DNA of 64,000 bases from the NCBI GenBank assembly GCA_020634815.1, contig JACKBA010000020.1:60104-124103 (forward strand), in the 5' to 3' direction. This document shows positions 24,920 to 34,301 of this stretch, one piece after another. The DNA is from Caldilineaceae bacterium. GTDB taxonomy: Bacteria; Chloroflexota; Anaerolineae; Caldilineales; Caldilineaceae. A program made the translations under genes and the position numbers. Every line of letters begins with the position of its first letter. Positions within the stretch are counted from its first letter, which is position 1. The notes under the pieces are model-generated. The model worked only from the letters and a program-made list of their open reading frames with translations. It made no database searches and was not told the DNA's origin.

Positions 24920-27900
24920 ATGACCGCATATCACGACACCGAAGAAGCCCTGGAATTTGCTACAATCGATGTACTCGCCGAACTTGGTTGGGGCGAACAT
25001 GCAAACCTCTATGAGGAAATCGTTGGCGCCACCAGCCCTGTTGGCAGAGAGTCGCGCGATGATGTCGTGCTGCGCATGCGTCTGCTAGCAGCACTGGAAC
25101 GCATCAACCCCGATTGTCCACCCCAAACACTGGACCTGGTCGCAGACGAGTTGATGCGCGATCGCTCAAGCCTGAGCCTGGTGAACGCCAACCAGGAAAT
25201 CTACGCGCAGCTCAAGGATGGGATTGCGATCACCTTCACCAACACCGAAGGCGACCAGGAGTCACTACGCATCCAGGTCATCGACTGGAACACGCCACAG
25301 AACAATGACTTTTTCGTTGCACAGCAGATGTGGATTACTGGACCACATCATACGCGACGCACCGATCTCGTGGGCTATGTCAACGGGCTGCCTCTGCTAC
25401 TGTTTGAGTTGAAGAAAGACACCGTCTCAATTCAGGACGCCTTCAACAAGAACCTGCGCGACTATAAAGACACCATCCCACAGTTGTTTTGGTACAACGC
25501 CGCCGTCTTGCTCTCAAATGGCCGTGACAGTCGTATCGGTTCGCTCACGGCAGATTGGGAACACTTCAATGAGTGGAAACGGATCAACGACGAAGGCGAA
25601 GCCGGCGTCATTGCGCTGGATACCATGTTGCGTGCGATCTGTCCGCCGGATCGTCTTCTGGATATCGTCGAGAACTTCACATTGTTCAGCCGCGGGCGCG
25701 GAGAAACGGCGAAGGTGCTCACTAAGAACCACCAGTACCTGGGCGTCAATAATGCCATCGAAGCTGTTCGCAACATACGCGAAAATCAAGGACGTCTGGG
25801 TGTCTTCTGGCATACGCAGGGAAGCGGCAAGAGTTTCTCCATGGTCTTCCTGGCGCAGAAAATCTTCCGCCGCATTCCCGGCAACTGGACATTCGTGATT
25901 ATCACCGACCGCCGCGATCTGGACGACCAAATCTACAAGACCTTTGCGGCGACTGGAACGGTTACAGAACAGGAGAAAACCGTCCGCGCTCAGGATGGCG
26001 AACACCTGCAACAACTTTTACAGGAAGATCATCGCTATGTCTTCACGCTGATCCAGAAGTTTCACATCGAACGCGGCAGGGTCTATCCGACGCTTTCCGA
26101 TCGGGACGACATTATTGTGATCACGGATGAGGCTCACCGGTCGCAATATGACATTCTGGCGCAGAACATGCGCAACGCTCTACCCAACGCGGCGTTTATC
26201 GGGTTCACCGGCACGCCGCTGATTGCGGGCGAAGAAGAAAAGACGCGCGATCTATACGGCGACTACGTGAGCATCTACAACTTCCGCCAATCGATCGCCG
26301 ACAATGCCACGGTGCCGCTCTTCTATGAGAACCGCGTTCCCGAAGTACAGTTGCTGAACGAGCAATTCAGCGAAGAGTTGGAAGAACTACTGGAGGAAGC
26401 CGAACTCAGCGAAGAAGCAGAGGAACGTCTGGCACGCCAGTTCAGAAATGAATACGGCATCATCACGGACGACGAGCGACTAGAACGCATCGCTGAAGAC
26501 ATCGTGCAACATTTCCTGGGCCGTGGCTTTCAAGGCAAGGCAATGGTCGTCAGCATCGATAAGGTGACTGCCGGCCGGATGTATGACAAAGTGCAGAAAT
26601 ATTGGCAGCGCCAGATTGCTGAAGACAAGCAACGGCTGGAGGTCACAACAGACGAGGCGGCACGCCAGGAAATCGAAACACGTCTCGCCTATATGAATGA
26701 GACGGACAAGGCGCTTATTGTTTCGCAGGGGCAGAACGAGATCGCTCAGTTCAAAAAAAAGGGTCTCGACATCGTGCCCCATCGCGAGCGCATGAACAAA
26801 GAGCCTCTTGACGAATACTTCAAGGATCCTGCACACCCGCTGCGAATCGTCTTTGTGTGTGCCATGTGGATGACCGGCTTTGATGTGCCAAGTTGTTCGA
26901 CCATCTACCTTGACAAGCCGATGCGCAACCACACACTCATGCAGACCATTGCACGCGCCAACCGTGTCTATGAAGGCAAGAGTAGCGGCCTTATCGTCGA
27001 TTACATCGGCATCTTCCGCAACCTGGAGCGCGCCCTTGCGATTTACGCGGCGCCTACTGGCGATGGTGATGGCATTGACCGGCCAATCAAGGCAAAAGAG
27101 GAGCAGGTTGAAGCACTGAGGGCAGCGATTAGCGCCGCTACGGAATTCTGTACTGGGCTAGAGATCGACATTGTTCAGTTGGAAAGCGAGCGGAATGTCT
27201 TCGCCCGCGTGCAGTTGCGCCAGGATGCTGTAAACAAGATTCTAGCTACTGAGGAAACTAAGCAACGATACCTCGCTCTTGCATTGCTGGTTGAGCGTCT
27301 CTTCAAAGCGATCCTACCAGACCCAGCCGCCAACGAATTCACAGCCAGGCGCGCAATCTTGCGTACGCTGGTCGATGCGATCGATGCCGACGAAACGGAT
27401 GTTGATCTCTCGGTGGTTATGGGCCAGGTCGAAGCGCTGCTTAGCCGATCGATCTATGTCTTGCCGCCGGCGGCTCTTGATGAAGAACCATTTGACCTGA
27501 GCACGGTCGACTTTGACGTATTGAAGGCTAAATTTGCTCAGGGCAGGAAAAACATCGAGGCCACAAAGCTGCGCGGCAACCTCAACACGCATGTGCGCAC
27601 TATGGTGCGCTTGAATCCGACCCGGCTTGACTATCAGGAACGGCTACAGGCAATCATCGATGAATACAATGCAGGGCGGATCGATGTCGACGAGTACTTT
27701 GCCCGCTTGATGGCATTTGGTCGTGATCTGCAAGAAGAAGAGCAGCGCGCCATCGTAGAGCAGTTGAGCGAAGAAGAATTGGCGCTGTTCGACATCATCA
27801 TGAAGCCAGGGCTTGACATGACGAAGAAAGAGATCGACCGCGTCAAGAGAGGGGCGAGAGAGCTACTCCTCAGACTCAAACAGGAGAAGCTAGTGTTGGA

Positions 27901-28081
27901 CTGGCGCAAGCGTCAACAATCGCGCGCTGACGTGCGGCTGACGGTCGAGCAGGCAATGGATCGATTCTTGCCCCCATCTGTGGAGCAAGAGTTGTTTGCC
28001 AGGAAGGTCGATCAGGTCTACAACCATGTGTTCGACAAGTATTATGGCGATGGGAAGAGTGTTTATGCGGTGGCAGCATAG
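24920..28081 (+). CDS. hsdR: Type I restriction endonuclease HsdR
   Basis: 1053-residue motor and nuclease subunit. The nuclease domain has Asp149 and ELKK with Glu163 and Lys165 (D...ExK). The SF2 translocase follows with HTQGSGKS (298-305), TDEAHRSQYD (DEAH 403-406) and IGFTGTPL. The second RecA domain reads FVCAMWMTGFDVPSCSTIYLDKP, and a helical C-terminus binds the methyltransferase. The length is normal. The ATG follows the disrupted OLD gene by six bases, so the IS may reduce its expression unless a promoter inside the IS or the right OLD fragment drives it. Confidence 0.95.
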   Translation: MTAYHDTEEALEFATIDVLAELGWGEHANLYEEIVGATSPVGRESRDDVVLRMRLLAALERINPDCPPQTLDLVADELMRDRSSLSLVNANQEIYAQLKDGIAITFTNTEGDQESLRIQVIDWNTPQNNDFFVAQQMWITGPHHTRRTDLVGYVNGLPLLLFELKKDTVSIQDAFNKNLRDYKDTIPQLFWYNAAVLLSNGRDSRIGSLTADWEHFNEWKRINDEGEAGVIALDTMLRAICPPDRLLDIVENFTLFSRGRGETAKVLTKNHQYLGVNNAIEAVRNIRENQGRLGVFWHTQGSGKSFSMVFLAQKIFRRIPGNWTFVIITDRRDLDDQIYKTFAATGTVTEQEKTVRAQDGEHLQQLLQEDHRYVFTLIQKFHIERGRVYPTLSDRDDIIVITDEAHRSQYDILAQNMRNALPNAAFIGFTGTPLIAGEEEKTRDLYGDYVSIYNFRQSIADNATVPLFYENRVPEVQLLNEQFSEELEELLEEAELSEEAEERLARQFRNEYGIITDDERLERIAEDIVQHFLGRGFQGKAMVVSIDKVTAGRMYDKVQKYWQRQIAEDKQRLEVTTDEAARQEIETRLAYMNETDKALIVSQGQNEIAQFKKKGLDIVPHRERMNKEPLDEYFKDPAHPLRIVFVCAMWMTGFDVPSCSTIYLDKPMRNHTLMQTIARANRVYEGKSSGLIVDYIGIFRNLERALAIYAAPTGDGDGIDRPIKAKEEQVEALRAAISAATEFCTGLEIDIVQLESERNVFARVQLRQDAVNKILATEETKQRYLALALLVERLFKAILPDPAANEFTARRAILRTLVDAIDADETDVDLSVVMGQVEALLSRSIYVLPPAALDEEPFDLSTVDFDVLKAKFAQGRKNIEATKLRGNLNTHVRTMVRLNPTRLDYQERLQAIIDEYNAGRIDVDEYFARLMAFGRDLQEEEQRAIVEQLSEEELALFDIIMKPGLDMTKKEIDRVKRGARELLLRLKQEKLVLDWRKRQQSRADVRLTVEQAMDRFLPPSVEQELFARKVDQVYNHVFDKYYGDGKSVYAVAA

Positions 28082-28124
28082 AGTTCAACGATTTTGATAA
28101 AACAACAAGGATGGACGAGAAACA

Positions 28125-28409
28125 ATGAAAAACACCCACTGTAGTATCTGTGGACAACCGCTTGACGACCCAAGTTTTGCGAGCCGATATCCGAACTTTG
28201 TGTGCAGAGCTTGTGATGCGCGAGCCGTCAATCAGGACGGGATGCGGCCAGAACACCATAGCATGGGGGATGCAGGTGACAATCCTGTGTTTGTCGACGG
28301 CATTCAATGTTGGCGTCGCTATAAGTTCGGCGGGTATATCACGATGCGGGATGACGACAGGTATGAGAGCATTGGGGAATTCTATGATGCCCATGGAGCT
28401 ATCTTCTAG
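28125..28409 (+). CDS. Small zinc-ribbon protein
   Basis: 94 residues with Cys6-x2-Cys9 (CSICG) and Cys27-x2-Cys30 (CRACD), a probable zinc ribbon, followed by an acidic, aromatic C-terminus (WRRYKFGGYITMRDDDRYESI). I do not recognise a named family. The stop is immediately followed by the ATG of the metallopeptidase gene without a spacer, so the two are probably translated together. The position 43 bases after hsdR suggests an accessory defence role. Confidence 0.7.
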   Translation: MKNTHCSICGQPLDDPSFASRYPNFVCRACDARAVNQDGMRPEHHSMGDAGDNPVFVDGIQCWRRYKFGGYITMRDDDRYESIGEFYDAHGAIF

Positions 28410-29426
28410 ATGGAACCCATAGCGACCTTCGGCAGCGAAGACCACTATTACGCTGGTAGGTACGGCCAGGAGCGACGCAATGCGCAGCAGAATAGACAAC
28501 TAGAGAAGGATATCGAGCATTTCTTACACTATCACATGCCTGACGCTGAAACACGGGTTCGGCAAGTAGTGAAACAATGGAATCAACCAATTCGCAATGC
28601 CATCATTGCAGATACGGGTCTCCGCCTTGTCCTCGGCAATGAACAACAGTCAGTCCCTGTCCGAATACATCCTGGTCTACCCTGGCCATTTGCCGATCTC
28701 GTACAGCGCATCCCGTTCCAGCTTTGGGAATTGCTTTTTAACCAGAATTTACTTAGGAGCACCATCCGGGGAACCCAACTGGTAATCGACAATTCTGACG
28801 TTGTACGTGCTCAGTTGCAGACCGAAGTGGATGTGCGTGCCATAGAATACACACGAGACATTGTGTCCAGCTTGCTAGAGCGGCTTGGTGGGCTGAACCT
28901 TGACGAGGAGTTCCGGGGGATCAACGAAGATATTCTCGGTGCATACTTTTTCCGTATCCCCGAAGTTCGAATCTATTGGATGGCGATTGGTATGCTCGCT
29001 AGAATACTGGGAGTTAACGTCGAAGCTCTGACTACAGTGGTGCTGATTCACGAACTTGCACATGCCTACACGCATCTCGGTCGTGACGTAGATGGCATTC
29101 AGTGGTCCACCATTGATTTTGCGAAAACAGAAACGCACACAGTCGAAGGTTTGGCCCAGTTCTACACGGCCCAAATCTGCGACAAGTACAGGTTGCGTAA
29201 CCCTGAACTGCGTTCTGCATTTGAATCACTGTTGAATTTACAGCCCGAGGCATATACAGCCTTTCGCAATTGGGGACAGGTCAATGACCGTCATATCGGT
29301 GAAATCGTCCGCTTTGCCATGGTGAGTTGTCGATCGAAGTCTATTCGTACCTATCAGGAATTCCTCAAAGACCTTGAGCAGGCACGAGGGCAGGTTGGTG
29401 GCACTGATCCGATTGGGGAAGAGTAA
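28410..29426 (+). CDS. Putative HExxH zinc metallopeptidase in a defence island
   Basis: 338 residues. The motif IHELAHAYTH gives His214-Glu215-x2-His218. TVEGLAQFY, 28 residues later, supplies a Glu246 that could be the third zinc ligand, as in gluzincins. There is no signal peptide or membrane segment, so it should act in the cytosol. The N-terminal 200 residues have no recognisable domain. It starts directly after the zinc-ribbon stop. The substrate is unknown. By analogy with protease-armed defence systems it could be an effector, but that is inference. Moderate GC content matches the restriction genes rather than the later housekeeping genes. Confidence 0.65.
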   Translation: MEPIATFGSEDHYYAGRYGQERRNAQQNRQLEKDIEHFLHYHMPDAETRVRQVVKQWNQPIRNAIIADTGLRLVLGNEQQSVPVRIHPGLPWPFADLVQRIPFQLWELLFNQNLLRSTIRGTQLVIDNSDVVRAQLQTEVDVRAIEYTRDIVSSLLERLGGLNLDEEFRGINEDILGAYFFRIPEVRIYWMAIGMLARILGVNVEALTTVVLIHELAHAYTHLGRDVDGIQWSTIDFAKTETHTVEGLAQFYTAQICDKYRLRNPELRSAFESLLNLQPEAYTAFRNWGQVNDRHIGEIVRFAMVSCRSKSIRTYQEFLKDLEQARGQVGGTDPIGEE

Positions 29427-29568
29427 CCTTATTGAGACGATGGAAAGCGCCAACATGGCAAGATGGAATTCATGCGTGGCCCAATAACGTCAGCGTAGTG
29501 GTATGTTGGATCTTTCAATCAGGTGCACTGGCAGAAGCGACAAGTCCCATATAGTACACTTCCAACCC

Positions 29569-30693
29569 ATGAACACCTCCAACTCTCTTCCATCCTCCCC
29601 ACCCCTGCCAGTCCCCGACCTGGCGGCCAGCCTGCGCGACGTCACCAACTCCTACAAGTTCTACTGGCTGCTGGCGCTCCTGGACCATGTGCGCGAGGGC
29701 GGCGTGGCCACCGTGGCCATTGAGGAGCTGGTCGCCCGCATGGTGGCGGCGGTGTGGTATCCGAGCAACTACTTCCGCCTCTCCTTTGGCAAACAAGACA
29801 AGTTGGGCGAAGCCGCGCTGGCGTTGCGTGACGCGGCGCAACTGCCGCCCAACGCGCCGCAAGCACAGGTCATGGACGCGGCGCGGGCGCACATGGCGGC
29901 AGGCTCGGACGCGGGGCGTCTCATCCGCCGGCTGGACAAGTACGTGGTCTATCGCTTTCTGCGCCCCTTCTTTGCGGCGCAGGTGCGCGGCGCGCCGGAC
30001 TGGGAGGTGAATCGGCGCGTGGTGGCGCTGGCCGAGCAGTCGTTTGCGGGCGACGCGCCCCCTCTCTATCGCTTTGCGGACGAGGGGCGCAGCATCGAGC
30101 TGCACCCGCGCTGGCAGGCGTATCTGCACCACAACCTGGCCATCGTGACCGGCTTCTGTCTGTGGAACCTGGTCACCTATTTGCAGCGCAACAACCCCAA
30201 CGTCCCCAACATCGCCGGCAAGCTGGCGGAGCCGGGCCAGCGCGACCTCGGCGCGGCGCGGCGCTTCTGGCGCACGGCGCTGGCGGTGCAGGGTCCCCTG
30301 CGCTGCGTGTATTCGGGCGAAGTGCTCGAAAGCGTGGCCTCGCTCGATCACTTCCTGCCGTGGAGTTTCGTGGCGCACGACCTGCTGTGGAACATCGCCC
30401 CGACCGCGGCCAGCGTCAATTCGGCCAAGAGCGACCGGCTGCCCGACTTCGCCCGCTATTTCGAGCCCTTTGCCGCGCAGCAATATGCGGCCGTGCAGGC
30501 GGTGGCACAGCAGGCGCACAGTGGGCCGCTGCTGGAAGATTACATCCTGCTGCTGAAGACGCCCTCGGTCGATGCGCTGCGCGGGCTGCCCTTCGCCCAC
30601 TTCCGCCGCGCGTTGGAAGAGACGCTGGCGCCGCAGGTGCAGATCGCCCGCACCATGGGCTTTGCCGCCGGCTGGAGCTATACACGCGTATGA
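29569..30693 (+). CDS. HNH endonuclease-domain protein
   Basis: 374 residues from ATG 29569. The N-terminal two thirds are helical (SYKFYWLLALLDHV; KYVVYRFLRPFFA). The C-terminal third has an HNH-type motif: CVYSGEVLES, then LDHFLPWSFV (Asp260, His261), WNIAPTAASVN (Asn275, Asn284) and KSDRLP. Only one cysteine of the usual zinc pair is present. The stop overlaps the ATG of the methyltransferase-HIT gene (ATGA), which implies a functional pair. GC rises again here, so this pair may have a different origin from the type I system. The target is unknown. Confidence 0.8.
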   Translation: MNTSNSLPSSPPLPVPDLAASLRDVTNSYKFYWLLALLDHVREGGVATVAIEELVARMVAAVWYPSNYFRLSFGKQDKLGEAALALRDAAQLPPNAPQAQVMDAARAHMAAGSDAGRLIRRLDKYVVYRFLRPFFAAQVRGAPDWEVNRRVVALAEQSFAGDAPPLYRFADEGRSIELHPRWQAYLHHNLAIVTGFCLWNLVTYLQRNNPNVPNIAGKLAEPGQRDLGAARRFWRTALAVQGPLRCVYSGEVLESVASLDHFLPWSFVAHDLLWNIAPTAASVNSAKSDRLPDFARYFEPFAAQQYAAVQAVAQQAHSGPLLEDYILLLKTPSVDALRGLPFAHFRRALEETLAPQVQIARTMGFAAGWSYTRV

Positions 30694-31487
30694 TCGTCCG
30701 CTCGCCGCGTAACCCGCACAGCCACCTGACGGTCAAGGATCGCAAGTGGCCATCGTATCCCACGAAACATCTGCTGGCGCAGGGGCTGGTGCAGGGGCGC
30801 GTGCTCGATTTCGGCTGCGGTACGGGCACGGATGTGGCCTTTCTGCGCGGGCAGGGGATCGACATCACGGGCTATGATCCGCACTACGCGCCGGCCTGGC
30901 CCGCGGGACGCTTCGACACGATCCTCTGCCACTATGTGCTCAACGTGCTGCTGCCGGAGGAGCAGGTGCAGGTGCTCATGGCGGTGGCGGAGTTGCTCGC
31001 GCCCACGGGCCGCGCCTACTTCACCGTGCGGCGCGACATCAAGCGGGCGGGCTTTCGCAGCCACACCGAGCACGACGGCGTCAAGGTCTACCAGTGCAAT
31101 GTGGTGCTACCCTATCGCAGCGTGCTGGCGGTGGAGCACTGCGAAGTCTACGAGTATCAACACTACAACCAGCTCGCCCATGCGGGGCCCCACGATTGCC
31201 CCTTCTGCCATCCCACCGCGGAACGGGAACTGTTGTCGGAGTCGGCGTCGGTCTATGCGCTGCTGGATGGCGCGGCGGGCGGGCCGTTGCGCGCGCTGAT
31301 CGTGCCCAAGGCGCACATCGCCGGCTACTTCGACCTGCCGGAGAAGCTGCGCACGGCGTGCTGGCTGATGGTGGATCGGGTGCATTGGCTGCTGGGGCAG
31401 CGCGGCGCGGCGGAGGCATGGCGGATCGAGGTGGTGGTGGGACGTGCAGTGGCGCATGCGCATGTCGAGATTTCCGCGTTTGAGTAG
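30690..31487 (+). CDS. SAM-dependent methyltransferase fused to a HIT-like domain
   Basis: 265 residues with two domains. Residues 20-130 form a class I methyltransferase: motif I VLDFGCGTGTD (39-48), acidic GYDPHYAP (61-68), and FDTILCHYVLNVL. From about 165, CPFC (170-173) and a HIT-like fold follow, ending VGRAVAHAHVE with His256 and His258. The third histidine of the HIT triad is replaced by Glu260. HIT proteins hydrolyse or transfer nucleotides. No N6-adenine NPPY motif is seen, so a nucleotide or RNA substrate is as likely as DNA. It is translationally coupled to the HNH gene. The bifunctional architecture is known to me from annotation names, but not its function. Confidence 0.8.
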   Translation: MIVRSPRNPHSHLTVKDRKWPSYPTKHLLAQGLVQGRVLDFGCGTGTDVAFLRGQGIDITGYDPHYAPAWPAGRFDTILCHYVLNVLLPEEQVQVLMAVAELLAPTGRAYFTVRRDIKRAGFRSHTEHDGVKVYQCNVVLPYRSVLAVEHCEVYEYQHYNQLAHAGPHDCPFCHPTAERELLSESASVYALLDGAAGGPLRALIVPKAHIAGYFDLPEKLRTACWLMVDRVHWLLGQRGAAEAWRIEVVVGRAVAHAHVEISAFE

Positions 31488-31519
31488 GGGGATGAGGAGG
31501 TGAGGGGATGAGGAGGTGA
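31488..31519. repeat. Two tandem 16-bp units
   Basis: GGGGATGAGGAGGTGA twice in direct order right after the methyltransferase-HIT stop. The rest of the 168-base gap holds a CGTGGCTTTGCG phrase of the dispersed CACAAAG repeat type. Confidence 0.8.
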
Positions 31520-31655
31520 TGGAAGAGTCTGTCGCCTTCGTGGCTTTGCGTCTTCATGTGTGTGCTTTTTGCCGGCGCGGGCGAGGCGGCGCCAGGGCAG
31601 GCTATCTCGCCAAGTTGCGGAGATGCAGAGAGTGGCCGGCGTGGCGGAACCCGCC

Positions 31656-33017
31656 TCACGCCTCCTTGCTGTGAGGCACGATGCCCGCCAGCTTCTCCCA
31701 CCCATCGCCCAGATTGAGGTCGCGCTGCGGGAAGGGGATCTCGATGCCGTGCGCGGCAAAGGCGTCCCACAGCATGTAGTAGAGATCGCTCCGCACCCGG
31801 CCGGAACGGTCCGGCTGATCCACGCTCACCGAGAGGTTGAAGTCGATGCTGGATTCGCCGTAGCCCAGAAACGCAACGAAGGGCGGCGGTTCGGCCAGCA
31901 CCAGCTCGTGCTGGAGCGCCGTTGCGCCGGCGACTTCCCGGACCTCATCCGGCTTGCTCTTGTAGCTCACGCTGAAAGGCACCAGGACGCGCACGATGCG
32001 GTCGGACTTGGTCAAGTTGGTGACCTGTTGAGAGGTAAAGTTGGAGTTGGGGATGACCAACTCCTGGTTCGTGAGGGTGCGCACGGTGGTGGCGCGCAGG
32101 CTGATCTTCTGGACACGGCTGATGCGGTTGTCGACCTCGATGACGTCGCCGGGGCGCAGCGTCTGCTCGAAGAGGAGGACGAGGCCGCTGATGAAATTCG
32201 CCACGAACTCCTGCATGCCGATGCCGATGCCGACCGACAGACCGCCGGCAATGATGGCCAGCGAGGTGAAGTCCAGCCCCAGCACGCTCAGCGCGAGGAC
32301 GATGCCCACGGAGATGAGCGCATAGCGCGTCAGCGTGGCGATGGAGTCGATGACACCCTGCTCGGCGCCGGTGCGATCGGGCAGCCAGCGCATCATGCTC
32401 TGGCCGATGACCCAGCCCGCAATGATGAAGAGGTAGAGGGTGAGCAGGGCCAGGAGCAAGTTGCTGAGCGTAATAGCCAGCGTGCCCAGCCGGATGGTGG
32501 CATCCACCAGGGTCACGGTGCCGGGCAGCATGTTGATGGCCTGCGCTATGACCAGGATGACAAAGGCCGGCGTGACGATCCACCGCCGGTAGGGGCGAAC
32601 CGCCTCACCAAAGAGGATGTAGAGCACGACGACCAGCCCGCGGTAGGCCAGCCACATCCAGACCAGGATGGTCACGTCTGCCAGCAGGCCGTCGGGGAGA
32701 CCGCGCAGCGCATAGAGCCGGCTGGCCAGCGCCAGCAAGACCAGGGCGACGATGGGTGCCAGCAGCAGGTGCGCAAACCAGGCCACGCGCTGCCGGAGCG
32801 ACACGCCCTCACCCTGCGGGTAGCGGCCGGCGCCGCCAGGCCTGCGGCGCCGGCGGAGAATCTCCGGCAGCGTCCAGGCGACGAGCAGGATCGCCAGGAT
32901 GACGAGCAACTGCTGCTGCACGACCGGGCGCGCAAGCATGGCCAGCAGAAAGTCGATCTGGCCGCGTATGATTTGGCCCAGGAAGTTCTCTTGGGGCGTG
33001 CCGTCGTTGATCATCAT
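31656..33017 (-). CDS. MscS-family mechanosensitive channel
   Basis: 453 residues. There are five or six membrane helices. The pore-lining helix and beta domain are recognised in LGLDFTSLAIIAGGLSVGIG, IGMQEFVANFISGLVLLFEQTL, RPGDVIEVD and VRTLTNQELVIPNSNF, as in MscS. It releases solutes on osmotic downshift. It is larger than E. coli MscS because of extra N-terminal helices (MscK/YnaI-like layout). A single gene, convergent with the defence island and 36 bases beyond the stop of the solute-binding protein gene. Confidence 0.92.
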   Translation of the reverse strand: MMINDGTPQENFLGQIIRGQIDFLLAMLARPVVQQQLLVILAILLVAWTLPEILRRRRRPGGAGRYPQGEGVSLRQRVAWFAHLLLAPIVALVLLALASRLYALRGLPDGLLADVTILVWMWLAYRGLVVVLYILFGEAVRPYRRWIVTPAFVILVIAQAINMLPGTVTLVDATIRLGTLAITLSNLLLALLTLYLFIIAGWVIGQSMMRWLPDRTGAEQGVIDSIATLTRYALISVGIVLALSVLGLDFTSLAIIAGGLSVGIGIGMQEFVANFISGLVLLFEQTLRPGDVIEVDNRISRVQKISLRATTVRTLTNQELVIPNSNFTSQQVTNLTKSDRIVRVLVPFSVSYKSKPDEVREVAGATALQHELVLAEPPPFVAFLGYGESSIDFNLSVSVDQPDRSGRVRSDLYYMLWDAFAAHGIEIPFPQRDLNLGDGWEKLAGIVPHSKEA

Positions 33018-33053
33018 CTACTCCTGACTTGCTGACTGCGGTAGCGCAGGACC

Positions 33054-34301
33054 TCATGGCGCCGGCCATTCGCATCCTTGTGGCAGGCTCACCGCGGCAC
33101 TGCTCTCGCCCAGCAGCGCAACCACTTCGCGGCCAAAGTCACAGACCGCATCGGCCGGGGTCGCCGAGCCGGAGAGCACGGTGCTGTAGGCGCGATTGCC
33201 CGCCGCAAACAGCGCATCGATCGGCAGTGCCAGTGGCAGGGCGACCGCCGTGCGCGCCTGCTGGGCAAAGCCGCTGACGATGGGATAGATGCGCCTGTCC
33301 ACCTGGATGCGCGGGTTGGCCGGGACTTTGCCCAGTTGGCGCATGAAGCGGATGCCCTGGCGTTCGTTGGCCAGAAATGCCGCCAGTTCGTTGGCAATGC
33401 GCGCCTGCAGCGGCGAACTGTGCGCGAAGAAAAGGATCGTCTCGGCCGGCACCAGGGGCCCGGCAGCTCCGGCGGGTCCGCCCGGCAGCGGGGCCACGCC
33501 CACCTCGAAGGCATTCTCCGCGTCCATGCGCTCCATGATGCGCGCCAGGCTTTCCGGCCCGGCGATGTAGTAGGCAATCTGGCCGGCGGCAAAGAGATCG
33601 AGGAGCGACTCGTCGTCGACGTTCAGGATGACGCCGGGCGCGCGCTGGGCATTGTCCAGCCAGCGCAGCCATTGCTCGAAGCCGCTCTCGGCCAGGGTGA
33701 AGTTGCCTTCCGCGTCAAAGAGCCCCTGCCCCAGGGTCTGGATGCCCCAGTACGCCTCCTCGAAGCGGGGGACGAACTCCACGCGGTTGCCGGCCGCCGC
33801 CTCGCGCAAGAGATCGTCGAGCGTCTGGGCCGGGTCGGTGACGAGCTCCTTGTTGTAGTAGAGGGCGCGCGGCGCCAGGAAGAGCGGGGCGCCGAAGAGC
33901 TTGCCCGCGTACGCCACGAGCGCACGGTTGCGCGCGCTGGCCAACACCTGCGGCGCGTCGGCCTGGGTCACGGCACGGATCGAGCCGGCATCTGCCAGTT
34001 CCTTGATCCAGCGATTCTGTCCGATGAGGAGATCGGGCGCCAGGCCGTCGTTGGCCGCGTTGGCGAACTCCTTGAGAATCTGCCCTTCAGGCAGCGCCAT
34101 CTCGACCACGCGCACGCCGGGGTAGACTTCCTGGAAGCGGGTCAGCGCCTCGCGCAGTTCGACGGCGTCGGCCCCGCTCCAGCTATGCCAGAGCGTGACG
34201 CGCCCGCGCAGATCCTCCACCGGCGCCACGGGGAGGCAGCCGGCAAGAAGGAGCAGCAGCAAGAGGAGGCACGCCCGCTGCCACAGGCGCGCGGTCGTCA
34301 T
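33054..34301 (-). CDS. Extracellular solute-binding lipoprotein (ABC transport, family 1)
   Basis: 415 residues. A signal peptide with lipobox LLLAGC (Cys22) is followed by VTLWHSWSGADAVELREALTRF, PDLLIGQNRWIKELADAG and a C-terminal region typical of sugar-binding proteins (GPLVPAETILFF). It would bind an oligosaccharide or similar solute on the outer face of the membrane. No permease genes lie next to it, so it is an orphan binding protein or works with a distant transporter. I chose the ATG at 34301 because the signal peptide begins there. Upstream codons are acidic, low complexity and overlap the intergenic region. Confidence 0.85.
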   Translation of the reverse strand: MTTARLWQRACLLLLLLLLAGCLPVAPVEDLRGRVTLWHSWSGADAVELREALTRFQEVYPGVRVVEMALPEGQILKEFANAANDGLAPDLLIGQNRWIKELADAGSIRAVTQADAPQVLASARNRALVAYAGKLFGAPLFLAPRALYYNKELVTDPAQTLDDLLREAAAGNRVEFVPRFEEAYWGIQTLGQGLFDAEGNFTLAESGFEQWLRWLDNAQRAPGVILNVDDESLLDLFAAGQIAYYIAGPESLARIMERMDAENAFEVGVAPLPGGPAGAAGPLVPAETILFFAHSSPLQARIANELAAFLANERQGIRFMRQLGKVPANPRIQVDRRIYPIVSGFAQQARTAVALPLALPIDALFAAGNRAYSTVLSGSATPADAVCDFGREVVALLGESSAAVSLPQGCEWPAP

